Source: DATBMA01 sp036555105
GTDB taxonomy: Bacteria > Actinomycetota > Acidimicrobiia > Spongiisociales > ZC4RG35
Direction of reading: 5' to 3'
Length of the DNA stretch: 6,054 bases
NCBI GenBank assembly: GCA_036555105.1
Contig: DATBMA010000069.1
Location: 1 to 6,054, forward strand
Position 1 is the first letter of the stretch. Each line of letters opens with the position of its first letter. Shown one piece after another: positions 1-5,207 of this stretch. The notes under the pieces were generated by a model. It searched no databases, had not been told where the DNA came from, and was given only the letters and a program-made list of their open reading frames with translations. A program made the translations under genes and the position numbers.

Positions 1-57
1 GTGTTTGCTTACCGTCCTCTCGCTGCGACTGAGGGGATCAATGAGGTCGAAGGCGGG
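1..57. other. Sequence downstream of the sigma factor gene, no feature seen
   Basis: These 57 bases follow the stop codon of the leftward sigma factor. I see no convincing gene start, terminator hairpin or repeat in them. Confidence 0.5.
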
Positions 58-933
58 CTATGGCGCGTCTGAATCAACCAGGTGCCTGAGCTTCTCAGGG
101 TTGCCAATGCCGTGGACATGGGTGATGAGGCCCGCCGCCACGTCCAGCGAGATCACGCTGACTACTGCTCCCCCCAGCTTGACCACGACGCCAGGGCCTC
201 CGTTCACGCCGGCAGGTCTGAACAATGCGCCGCTGCCCTTGAAGGCATCTACCAGGATCGCGGCAACCCGGCCGGCACCGGTGACTACACGATTCGGTGC
301 ATTGGGTACGTGCCCTCCGGAGTCGAACAAGCCCTGCACCGTGGGATCGAGCAGCTCTGTCAGTGCCTCCAAGTCCCCGGTCTCGCACGCCACGGCGAAG
401 CCGGTTGCCACTCGCAGCGCCTCGCCGGGGCTGACGTCGGACCGGGATGCGGGGGCTGAAGCAACTCTGTGTCGCGCCCGGCTGGCGAGCTGCCGGCATG
501 CCTGGGGGGTACGCCCAACGATCTCGGCAATCCTCTCGAACGGCAGTTGAAACACGTCGTGGAGGACGAACGCGGCCCGCTCCGCCGGGGTGAGCCGCTC
601 CAGGACCAACATCAGGGCGATCCGAACCGAGTCGTCCAACGTGATCTGGTCGGCCGGGTCGGATAGATCATCGATCACCGGCTCGGGGAGCCATGGGCCC
701 GGGTAGAGCTCTCTCCTCGCCCTTGCCGAGCGAAGCTGGTCGATGCATAGGCGGCTGGTGACGGTCACCAGCCATCCCGCCGGATCTTCGATTTCATCCC
801 AGCGAGCGGCTGACATGCGTATGTAGGCCTCCTGCACCACGTCCTCGGCGTCGGCCCGGCTGCCGAGCATCCGGTAAGCGAGGTTGATCAACCGCGGACG
901 TTCGGCCATCCAGGTCTCGGCGGGGTCGATCAT
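58..933 (-). CDS. ECF41-type RNA polymerase sigma factor with fused SnoaL-like domain (SigJ-like)
   Basis: This is an extracytoplasmic-function sigma factor of 291 residues that would direct RNA polymerase to a small set of promoters. Sigma region 2 spans about residues 8-75 (RMLGSRADAEDVVQEAY at 21-37). Region 4 spans about 103-155 (LTPAERAAFVLHDVF, then the helix-turn-helix with RTPQACRQLASRAR). A SnoaL/NTF2-like domain follows from about 168 to the end. Three marks typical of group ECF41 are present: WLPEP in the linker (81-85), a DGGGK-like motif that here reads DSGGH (204-208), and NPEKL near the C-terminus (278-282). In this group the fused domain, rather than a separate anti-sigma factor, modulates activity (family knowledge). 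The start is placed at ATG 933. No Shine-Dalgarno precedes it, but a predicted ECF41-type -10 element ends only 9 bases upstream, which fits a leaderless mRNA. ATG at 909 (residue 9) is the alternative start. The frame stays open far upstream, but that extension is antisense to the hydrolase and is not coding. Confidence 0.95.
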   Translation of the reverse strand: MIDPAETWMAERPRLINLAYRMLGSRADAEDVVQEAYIRMSAARWDEIEDPAGWLVTVTSRLCIDQLRSARARRELYPGPWLPEPVIDDLSDPADQITLDDSVRIALMLVLERLTPAERAAFVLHDVFQLPFERIAEIVGRTPQACRQLASRARHRVASAPASRSDVSPGEALRVATGFAVACETGDLEALTELLDPTVQGLFDSGGHVPNAPNRVVTGAGRVAAILVDAFKGSGALFRPAGVNGGPGVVVKLGGAVVSVISLDVAAGLITHVHGIGNPEKLRHLVDSDAP

Positions 934-942
934 CACTGCTAG

Positions 943-969
943 GACGATACGGGGAAGGTGGATGTCACA
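943..969 (-). promoter_or_regulatory. Predicted ECF41-type promoter for the sigma factor gene (autoregulation)
   Basis: Read leftward, the -35 element is TGTGACA (969-963) and the -10 element is CGTC (946-943), separated by 16 bases. As I recall, ECF41 promoters carry TGTCACA and CGTC about 16 bases apart, so this copy matches except for the central base of the -35 element. Transcription would begin around 934-937, essentially at the ATG at 933. ECF sigma factors commonly autoregulate, which supports the reading. The assignment is by motif only. Confidence 0.6.
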
Positions 970-989
970 TTCCGTCGCCGCAACTCGTC
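963..989 (+). promoter_or_regulatory. Predicted ECF41-type promoter for the alpha/beta hydrolase
   Basis: The -35 element is TGTCACA (963-969) and the -10 element is CGTC (986-989), with a 16-base spacer. This is an exact match to the ECF41 promoter signature as I recall it. Transcription would begin near 996, giving a leader of about 28 bases that contains the GAAAGGA ribosome-binding site. The -35 bases are the same ones used by the leftward promoter, so the two sites cannot be occupied simultaneously. A nearer CGTC at 973-976 is too close to serve as the -10. Confidence 0.7.
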
Positions 990-1010
990 CCAAGGGGCAC
1001 GCGATCGAAC

Positions 1011-1017
1011 GAAAGGA
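1011..1017 (+). promoter_or_regulatory. Ribosome-binding site that fixes the hydrolase start at GTG 1024
   Basis: GAAAGGA lies 6 bases before GTG 1024. The frame is open further upstream to a GTG at 958, but that start would place the predicted promoter inside the coding sequence and has no comparable binding site. This site therefore decides for 1024. Confidence 0.75.
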
Positions 1018-1023
1018 CCCGTA

Positions 1024-1917
1024 GTGCCCCGAAACATCGAGAGGCCGGAGTGGCTCGACTCGAGCGTCTGGCCCTTCCCGATCCAAACCCTCCATACGGC
1101 CGCCGGCCGAGTGGCCTTTACCGACGTGGGCCAGGGCCAAAGTCTCTTCTTCCTCAATGCGCCGCAGTGGTCGATGGTTTGGCGAGATGTGATGTCCATC
1201 CTCCAGCAGGGCTTCCGATGCATCGCGATGGATGCCCCTGGCCTGGGGCTCTCGGACCGGGTCACTGCCGACCGCCAGCATCTTGGCGTGGTTCGCGACG
1301 CCGTCGTCGCCCTGATCGACCGGCTCGATCTCACCGGCGCGGCTCTGGTCGTCCATGACCTGGGAGGCTTGAGCGGTCTCGCCGCCGCTGCCCGCCGCCC
1401 GGCCGCGTTCACAGGCCTCGCGGCCGTGAACACCTTCGGCTGGGCGCCATCGGGCATCCTCCTGCCACTCATGCTCGGCATATTCGGCAGTGATCCCGTC
1501 CGTTGGCTCGACACCTCCACCCGGGCACTTCCGGTCGCGACTTCGGGCCGGCTCGGTGTGGGAAGACGTATGGACGGGTCCAGCCGAAAGGCCTTCCGCC
1601 TTGCCTTCGATCGCCCCGCCGTCGCCACCCTTCACCGTCTCTTCTCCGATGCCGCACGCAACAGCGAAGTTCACTCGGAGGCTGCGCAGGGAGTCACCCT
1701 TCTCGCCGCCCGACCCGCCCTCAGCGTGTTCGGAAGCTGGGGGGACTACCTCCGATTCCGTCGGGTTTGGCGCCGGCTGCTGCCGCGACTCACGGAGGTC
1801 TCGGTGCCGGGCGGCATCCACTTCCCGATGGACGACGACCCGGGATTGGTGGCAAGGGCCATCAGCAGCTGGCAGCAGTCCAACCTCCGACCCCGGGGAC
1901 CAGATGCGAGTGGATGA
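1024..1917 (+). CDS. Haloalkane-dehalogenase-like alpha/beta hydrolase
   Basis: This is a 297-residue alpha/beta-fold hydrolase of the haloalkane dehalogenase/epoxide hydrolase superfamily, probably cytoplasmic since no signal peptide is seen. The nucleophile elbow is VVHDLGGLSG, with Asp112 as nucleophile. The likely catalytic acid is Asp241 in FGSWGD, and the base is His266 in GGIHFPMDDDP. Asn45 (FFLNAPQW) sits where many dehalogenases have their halide- or oxyanion-binding Asn. A classical dehalogenase has Trp directly after the nucleophile (HDWGG), and this protein has Leu113, so halide stabilisation is doubtful. The substrate is unknown; epoxide or ester hydrolysis is equally possible. 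The gene starts at GTG 1024 behind GAAAGGA and is divergent from the sigma factor, with a predicted ECF41-type promoter directly upstream. This makes it the most likely target of that sigma factor. It converges on the epimerase gene, with 38 bases between the stops. Confidence 0.87.
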   Translation: MPRNIERPEWLDSSVWPFPIQTLHTAAGRVAFTDVGQGQSLFFLNAPQWSMVWRDVMSILQQGFRCIAMDAPGLGLSDRVTADRQHLGVVRDAVVALIDRLDLTGAALVVHDLGGLSGLAAAARRPAAFTGLAAVNTFGWAPSGILLPLMLGIFGSDPVRWLDTSTRALPVATSGRLGVGRRMDGSSRKAFRLAFDRPAVATLHRLFSDAARNSEVHSEAAQGVTLLAARPALSVFGSWGDYLRFRRVWRRLLPRLTEVSVPGGIHFPMDDDPGLVARAISSWQQSNLRPRGPDASG

Positions 1918-1955
1918 AAGCCAATGGCCACCGACCCGCCTTCTCGCCTGGGGGC
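1918..1955. other. Short convergent intergenic gap without a clear terminator
   Basis: The stop codons of the hydrolase and the epimerase face each other across 38 bases. No GC-rich hairpin followed by a T-run is visible on either strand, so termination here is either factor-dependent or the transcripts overlap. Confidence 0.5.
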
Positions 1956-2828
1956 TCACCCTTCGTCGAACAGCTCCTCGAGCCCTTTGACAAAAGGCAT
2001 GACCGCCTGCCAGCCAAGGATCTCCGTGGCCCGTTCCGCAGATACCAGGGCCGGAGGGACATCACCGGGCCGGGACGATCCGAAGTGGAGATCGGTCGGG
2101 TAACGCTCGATCACCATCTCCGCCAGCTCCTTGATGCTGATCGTGTCCGGAGCGACCACGTTGACCGGGATACCACTGACCGGGGATGCCGCCGCAAGGC
2201 AGAATGCCCTTGCGATGTCACTGGCGTGGGTGAACTGCCGCCCTTGGGCGCCGTCTCCCTGAATGGTGATCGGCTCACCCCGCCTGGCCTTGTCGATGAA
2301 GATCCGGAACACCGAATTCGGCCTCATCCCGGATCCGTAGGCGGTTCCGAGCCTCAGCGCCATCGACGACAGCTGCTGCAGCCGTGTTGCTGCCAGTACC
2401 AAGGATTCCCCCGCCAGCTTGGTGATGCTGTAGGGGTGGTCGGGCATGGTGGGATGGTCCTCCGTGATCGGCTCGCGTTCCGGCTCGCCGTAGACCTCCC
2501 AGGTCGACGTGTAGAGGAGGCGGGCGTCGTGACGCAATGCCGCCTCGATCACGTTGGCGGTTCCCATCACGTTCACCCTTGCCGCCAGCCCCGGCTCCTC
2601 CCCAGCCAGATAGACATCACCGATCGCCCCGACATGGGCGATCACGTCAACCCCTTTCATGGCGAGGTCGAGGGACCCGGGCTGGGTGAAATCCCCGGTC
2701 AGAGGCTCGATTCCCGCTTCCGCGAACGCCGACTGGTCGAAACCCTTCGTTTCCCAGCCTTGATCCCGAAAGGCTCTGGCCACATGTCTTCCCAAGAACC
2801 CGGCCGCCCCGGTGACCAGCACACTCAT
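1956..2828 (-). CDS. NAD-dependent epimerase/dehydratase (extended SDR, nucleotide-sugar type)
   Basis: This 290-residue extended short-chain dehydrogenase/reductase probably acts on a nucleotide sugar in the cytoplasm. The N-terminal Rossmann motif is VTGAAGFLG (TGxxGxxG at 6-13). The catalytic set is Thr109 in YTSTWEVYG with Tyr133 and Lys137 in YSITK. The substrate-side motifs GDGAQGRQFTHASDIARA (191-208) and RPGDVPPA (253-260) followed by ILGW (270-273) are those of UDP-glucose 4-epimerase and related sugar epimerases or dehydratases. Length is slightly below the usual 310-340. Which sugar and which reaction (epimerase, dehydratase or reductase) cannot be decided from sequence. The start at ATG 2828 is fixed by GGGGGAGGT 4 bases upstream and by the Rossmann strand beginning at residue 2; the frame is open upstream but non-coding. 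It lies 46 bases downstream of the phosphoglycosyl transferase on the same strand, so the two are probably cotranscribed and serve the same glycan. Confidence 0.93.
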   Translation of the reverse strand: MSVLVTGAAGFLGRHVARAFRDQGWETKGFDQSAFAEAGIEPLTGDFTQPGSLDLAMKGVDVIAHVGAIGDVYLAGEEPGLAARVNVMGTANVIEAALRHDARLLYTSTWEVYGEPEREPITEDHPTMPDHPYSITKLAGESLVLAATRLQQLSSMALRLGTAYGSGMRPNSVFRIFIDKARRGEPITIQGDGAQGRQFTHASDIARAFCLAAASPVSGIPVNVVAPDTISIKELAEMVIERYPTDLHFGSSRPGDVPPALVSAERATEILGWQAVMPFVKGLEELFDEG

Positions 2829-2832
2829 CTCG

Positions 2833-2841
2833 ACCTCCCCC
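2833..2841 (-). promoter_or_regulatory. Strong ribosome-binding site of the epimerase gene
   Basis: Read leftward the site is GGGGGAGGT, 4 bases from ATG 2828. It distinguishes this start from in-frame codons further upstream, which lie inside the transferase gene. Confidence 0.75.
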
Positions 2842-2874
2842 ACACCACCAATGTGCCTTCGAATCCGTCCCCCA

Positions 2875-3648
2875 TCAGTAGGCCCCCCTTCCCGACAGCA
2901 CGGCCGGAACCGTCTTTGCCAGCAGTCGCAGGTCCGACCGCGGGCTCCAGCCGTGGATGTATTCGATGTCCATGCGGACCCAGGTATCGAAGTTGAGGTC
3001 TGCCCGCCCACTCACCTGCCAGGTGCATGTGAGGCCGGGCTTGACCAGCAGCCGCTGCAATTGGCACCAGCTGTAGGTCTCGACCTCGGCCGGCAGTGGA
3101 GGGCGGGGGCCAACCAGGCTCATCTCGCCTGTGAGGACGTGAGCCAGCTGCGGCAACTCGTCGATGCTGAGCTTGCGCAGTACTCGCCCAACCCGGGTCA
3201 CCCGCGGGTCCTGGCGGATCTTGAACACGGGACCGTCGGACTCGTTCTCCGCCGCGAGGGCCTCGCGCCTCTCTTCGGCGTCGACGTACATCGTCCGCAG
3301 CTTCAGCAGGCGGAACTTGCGGCCATCCCGACCAACCCTCACCTGCGTGTGGAAGACCGGTCCCGGTGAGGTGAGCTTGATCAGCAACGCGGCGATGGCG
3401 AGCAACGGCAGGACTAGCAGCATCGCAATGCCGCCGATGAGCAGGTCGGCCGCCCGCTTGAGCCTCGTCTGGCGATGAGTCGCCCCCAGAAGGCCATCTT
3501 GGGCGTCGAGCAGCGGGATGCTCCCGTCGACGATGTCGATGCTCACGAACGCGTCGGCCGACCTGAGATCGATGACGGGATCGATTGCACGCGACCTCGC
3601 GTCGTCTGCAGGAGAGGTCGACTGCGAATCCGTGACTCTGCTGGACAT
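2875..3648 (-). CDS. Monotopic phosphoglycosyl transferase (bacterial sugar transferase family)
   Basis: This 257-residue enzyme would transfer a sugar 1-phosphate from a nucleotide sugar to undecaprenyl phosphate on the inner face of the membrane, the first committed step of a surface polysaccharide. After a hydrophilic N-terminal stretch of about 60 residues, KRAADLL (64-70) leads into one hydrophobic re-entrant helix (about 68-92) broken by Pro81. SPGPVF (94-99) and FRLLKLRTM (112-120) follow. The catalytic Asp163-Glu164 dyad lies in SIDELPQL, and GEMSLVGPRP (174-183) and KPGLTCTWQVSGR (203-215) complete the family signature. The multi-helix N-terminal domain of the larger WbaP/WcaJ proteins is missing, so this is the small, PglC-like architecture with a soluble extension. 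The position before Pro81 is Leu, where PglC has Ser. The start at ATG 3648 is preceded by GAGGGGGA at 3660-3653. It is the first gene of a leftward unit with the epimerase. The sugar donor is unknown. Confidence 0.95.
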   Translation of the reverse strand: MSSRVTDSQSTSPADDARSRAIDPVIDLRSADAFVSIDIVDGSIPLLDAQDGLLGATHRQTRLKRAADLLIGGIAMLLVLPLLAIAALLIKLTSPGPVFHTQVRVGRDGRKFRLLKLRTMYVDAEERREALAAENESDGPVFKIRQDPRVTRVGRVLRKLSIDELPQLAHVLTGEMSLVGPRPPLPAEVETYSWCQLQRLLVKPGLTCTWQVSGRADLNFDTWVRMDIEYIHGWSPRSDLRLLAKTVPAVLSGRGAY

Positions 3649-3652
3649 GTGT

Positions 3653-3660
3653 TCCCCCTC
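3653..3660 (-). promoter_or_regulatory. Ribosome-binding site of the phosphoglycosyl transferase gene
   Basis: Read leftward the site is GAGGGGGA, 4 bases from ATG 3648. It favours this start over an in-frame ATG at 3741, which would lie upstream of the predicted transcription start. Confidence 0.65.
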
Positions 3661-3720
3661 GACCGGCTCCCAGCCGTCGCCCCACATGTCCTGCACGCTC
3701 TGACGAGCGAACGCGGCGGC

Positions 3721-3751
3721 ATTAAAGCACAGCGAGAGCACACATTGTCAA
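3721..3751 (-). promoter_or_regulatory. Predicted housekeeping-type promoter for the transferase-epimerase unit
   Basis: Read leftward there is a perfect TTGACA -35 (3751-3746) and a TTTAAT -10 (3726-3721), preceded by TG one base away in extended -10 fashion. The 19-base spacer is long, and the TG extension may compensate. Transcription would begin near 3714, leaving a leader of about 65 bases. This AT-rich patch stands out in otherwise GC-rich surroundings. Confidence 0.6.
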
Positions 3752-3772
3752 GGCGGGGCGACGGGCTACCGT
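3745..3772 (+). promoter_or_regulatory. Predicted promoter for the lipoprotein-polymerase unit
   Basis: TTGTCA (3745-3750, one mismatch to TTGACA) and TACCGT (3767-3772, fitting the loose actinobacterial TANNNT -10) are separated by 16 bases. Transcription would begin near 3779. The -35 overlaps the leftward -35 by five bases, so the two polymerases would compete. The -10 is weak, which limits confidence. Confidence 0.4.
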
Positions 3773-3797
3773 AAGAGAGGGGACTTGGGAGGCATCC

Positions 3798-3819
3798 GCG
3801 CATGCATCGGTGCATGCGC
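3798..3819 (+). promoter_or_regulatory. Perfect 9-bp hairpin in the lipoprotein mRNA leader
   Basis: The arms gcgcatgca (3798-3806) and tgcatgcgc (3811-3819) are exact inverted complements around the 4-base loop tcgg. The hairpin lies about 20 bases after the predicted transcription start and ends 7 bases before the ribosome-binding site at 3827. It could be an mRNA structure affecting translation or stability, or a DNA operator for a dimeric regulator. There is no T-run after it, so it is not an intrinsic terminator. The function is unknown. Confidence 0.6.
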
Positions 3820-3826
3820 CGAGAGC

Positions 3827-3833
3827 GAAAGGA
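3827..3833 (+). promoter_or_regulatory. Ribosome-binding site of the lipoprotein gene
   Basis: GAAAGGA lies 9 bases before ATG 3843 and is identical to the site used by the hydrolase. It supports ATG 3843 over the in-frame GTG at 3810, whose first bases lie in the hairpin. Confidence 0.65.
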
Positions 3834-3842
3834 TGCCCCAAG

Positions 3843-5207
3843 ATGCTCCGGACCCCGCCAGGTCCTTCCGTCTCGGCAGGAATCCGTCTCGTTGTCCTTG
3901 TCTGCTGCCTGGCGGTGTCAGCATGTGCGACCAACACGACTGCGGCGCCTACCGCCGACACCGCCGCGCCAATCGTCACCACTTCGAACCTCGAAAGCGT
4001 CGGAACGCCTGCGCTCGCGAGGCCAGTCATCACCAGGGCCGCACCTTCGGACCCGGCGGCGCCGGCCGACTTTTTCGTCGGCCCGGTCGCCTCAGGTGAC
4101 GGAAGCGGCCGCGGCCAGAGTGATGCCGCCGCATTCGCCCACCTGGGCAGGCTGATTGCGGCCGCCCCGCCTGGAACCGTCATCGAACTGGCGGCCGACC
4201 AGGGGGTCTACGAGCTTTCCAAGCCGATCACCATTGCCGGAGGGGGCGAGGTCGACAGCCCGATCACGATTCGCGGCCCCCTCGACGGCCCCCGCCCCGT
4301 CCTGCGGGGCGAGCGGACCGACCCATACGACCCGCAGGGTGAAACCGGCTCTCCCGCGTTCCGTCTGGAAGCCGGGGCCGACCACCTGGTCTTCGCGCTC
4401 CTCGAGTGCGAGCGGGTGGGCAACGGGTGCTTCAACGTGGTCGGTGACATCTCCGACCTCACGCTCCAGTCGATCACGGCTCGCAACGTGCGCCGCTTCC
4501 TCGACACTGGCACCGAGTCCGGCGCCAGAGACGCCTCGGTGACAGGTCTGACCGTGGCCGAGGTCCGGGTCGAGGGCTTCTCAAAGGGCGTGATCAGGCT
4601 CGGAAGCGATTCCCACGATGTCCTCATCCAGGACGTCGTCGGCGACTCGCAGGGTCAGGACGGGGACAACTTCGCAATCGGGGTCCACCTGGTCGACTCG
4701 GTGCACGACGTGCGCTTGGAACGGGTGACGATGAGCAATGCCCTCGACACCCTCCATGACTACTGGAACGGGGACGGTTTTGCCACCGAGCGCGACGTCT
4801 TCCGAGTGCACCTGGTCGGTACCGAGGCGGCCAACAACAGCGACGCCGGATATGACCTGAAGTCGAGCTCCACGGTCCTCGAAGACGTCACCGCCGCCGG
4901 CAACAAGCGCAATTACCGGCTGTGGGGCGAGGACATGGTCGTTGCCGACTGCAGCGGCCTCGACCCCCTTCTCCGTGGCGGAACCGGCTCACCAATCCAG
5001 GTGCAGGTGCTCGAGTCGGCCGAGGTGTGGATGGAGAACTGCACCTTTGCGGATTCCGCGTCAGCCACGGTCGTCTTCTCGGTGGAAGGCACGAGCTCGC
5101 TGGAGCTGCGGGACGTCGATGTGGAGCATTCCGCCTCGGGAGAGCTCTCGTCCGTGGCCGGCGGGGCCGACCTCACCCAATTCCAGGTGAAGGTGTCGAC
5201 CGGATGA
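3843..5207 (+). CDS. Right-handed beta-helix lipoprotein, family 9 polysaccharide-lyase-like
   Basis: This is a 454-residue exported protein. The N-terminus has Arg residues, a hydrophobic core (about 14-26) and the lipobox VSAC, predicting lipidation at Cys28 and anchoring on the outer face of the membrane. A Thr/Ala/Pro-rich linker runs to about residue 75. The beta-helix domain then opens with FFVGPVASGDGSG (77-89) and PGTVIELAADQGVY (110-123), the usual entry of such folds, followed by coils with recurring ITI/LTL/VRL strands to the end. NGDGFATE (309-316) and NNSDAGYDLK (331-340) resemble the calcium-binding region of family 9 pectate lyases, retaining Asp311, Asp334 and Asp338, but Ala335 replaces one Asp. 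GNKRNYRLWG (353-362) occupies the place of the catalytic Lys motif with Arg359 instead. It may be a lyase with altered chemistry or a non-catalytic glycan-binding protein. Its location with polysaccharide genes suggests that it trims or guides the exported polymer. Its stop overlaps the polymerase start as ATGA. Confidence 0.88.
   Translation: MLRTPPGPSVSAGIRLVVLVCCLAVSACATNTTAAPTADTAAPIVTTSNLESVGTPALARPVITRAAPSDPAAPADFFVGPVASGDGSGRGQSDAAAFAHLGRLIAAAPPGTVIELAADQGVYELSKPITIAGGGEVDSPITIRGPLDGPRPVLRGERTDPYDPQGETGSPAFRLEAGADHLVFALLECERVGNGCFNVVGDISDLTLQSITARNVRRFLDTGTESGARDASVTGLTVAEVRVEGFSKGVIRLGSDSHDVLIQDVVGDSQGQDGDNFAIGVHLVDSVHDVRLERVTMSNALDTLHDYWNGDGFATERDVFRVHLVGTEAANNSDAGYDLKSSSTVLEDVTAAGNKRNYRLWGEDMVVADCSGLDPLLRGGTGSPIQVQVLESAEVWMENCTFADSASATVVFSVEGTSSLELRDVDVEHSASGELSSVAGGADLTQFQVKVSTG

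Noticed and set aside
5..550. An open + frame antisense to the sigma factor.
   Set aside because: Ser/Thr/Pro/Ala-rich translation without domain features, lying over a well-supported sigma factor gene.
958..1023. An earlier GTG start for the hydrolase at 958.
   Set aside because: It would overlap the ECF41-type promoter motifs, has no good ribosome-binding site of its own at a convincing distance, and adds an Arg-rich tail absent from the fold. GAAAGGA at 1011-1017 points to 1024.
934..1959. The sigma factor frame stays open for another 340 or so codons upstream of ATG 933.
   Set aside because: It runs antisense through the hydrolase gene, has low-complexity Gly/Arg/Glu-rich composition, and would place the predicted promoters inside the coding region. 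The sigma fold begins only after ATG 933.
1952..1984. GGGCTC and GAGCCC arms as a possible terminator between the convergent genes.
   Set aside because: The 6-bp stem has a loop of more than 20 bases, lies mostly inside the epimerase coding sequence and lacks a T-run.
1956..2828. The epimerase as the COE-type target of the nearby ECF41 sigma factor.
   Set aside because: It is convergent with the hydrolase, is preceded by the transferase with a 46-base gap and has no TGTCACA/CGTC promoter before it. Polysaccharide synthesis explains it better.
1503..2996. A 497-codon open frame on the + strand across the hydrolase 3' end and antisense to the epimerase.
   Set aside because: Its translation is Arg/Pro/Gly-rich with no recognisable fold, while the opposite strand encodes a complete epimerase with all motifs. 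It is a typical GC-rich shadow frame.
3664..3676. A 5-bp hairpin (cggct/agccg, 3-base loop) just upstream of the transferase ribosome-binding site.
   Set aside because: It is short and expected by chance in GC-rich DNA; nothing else marks it as regulatory.
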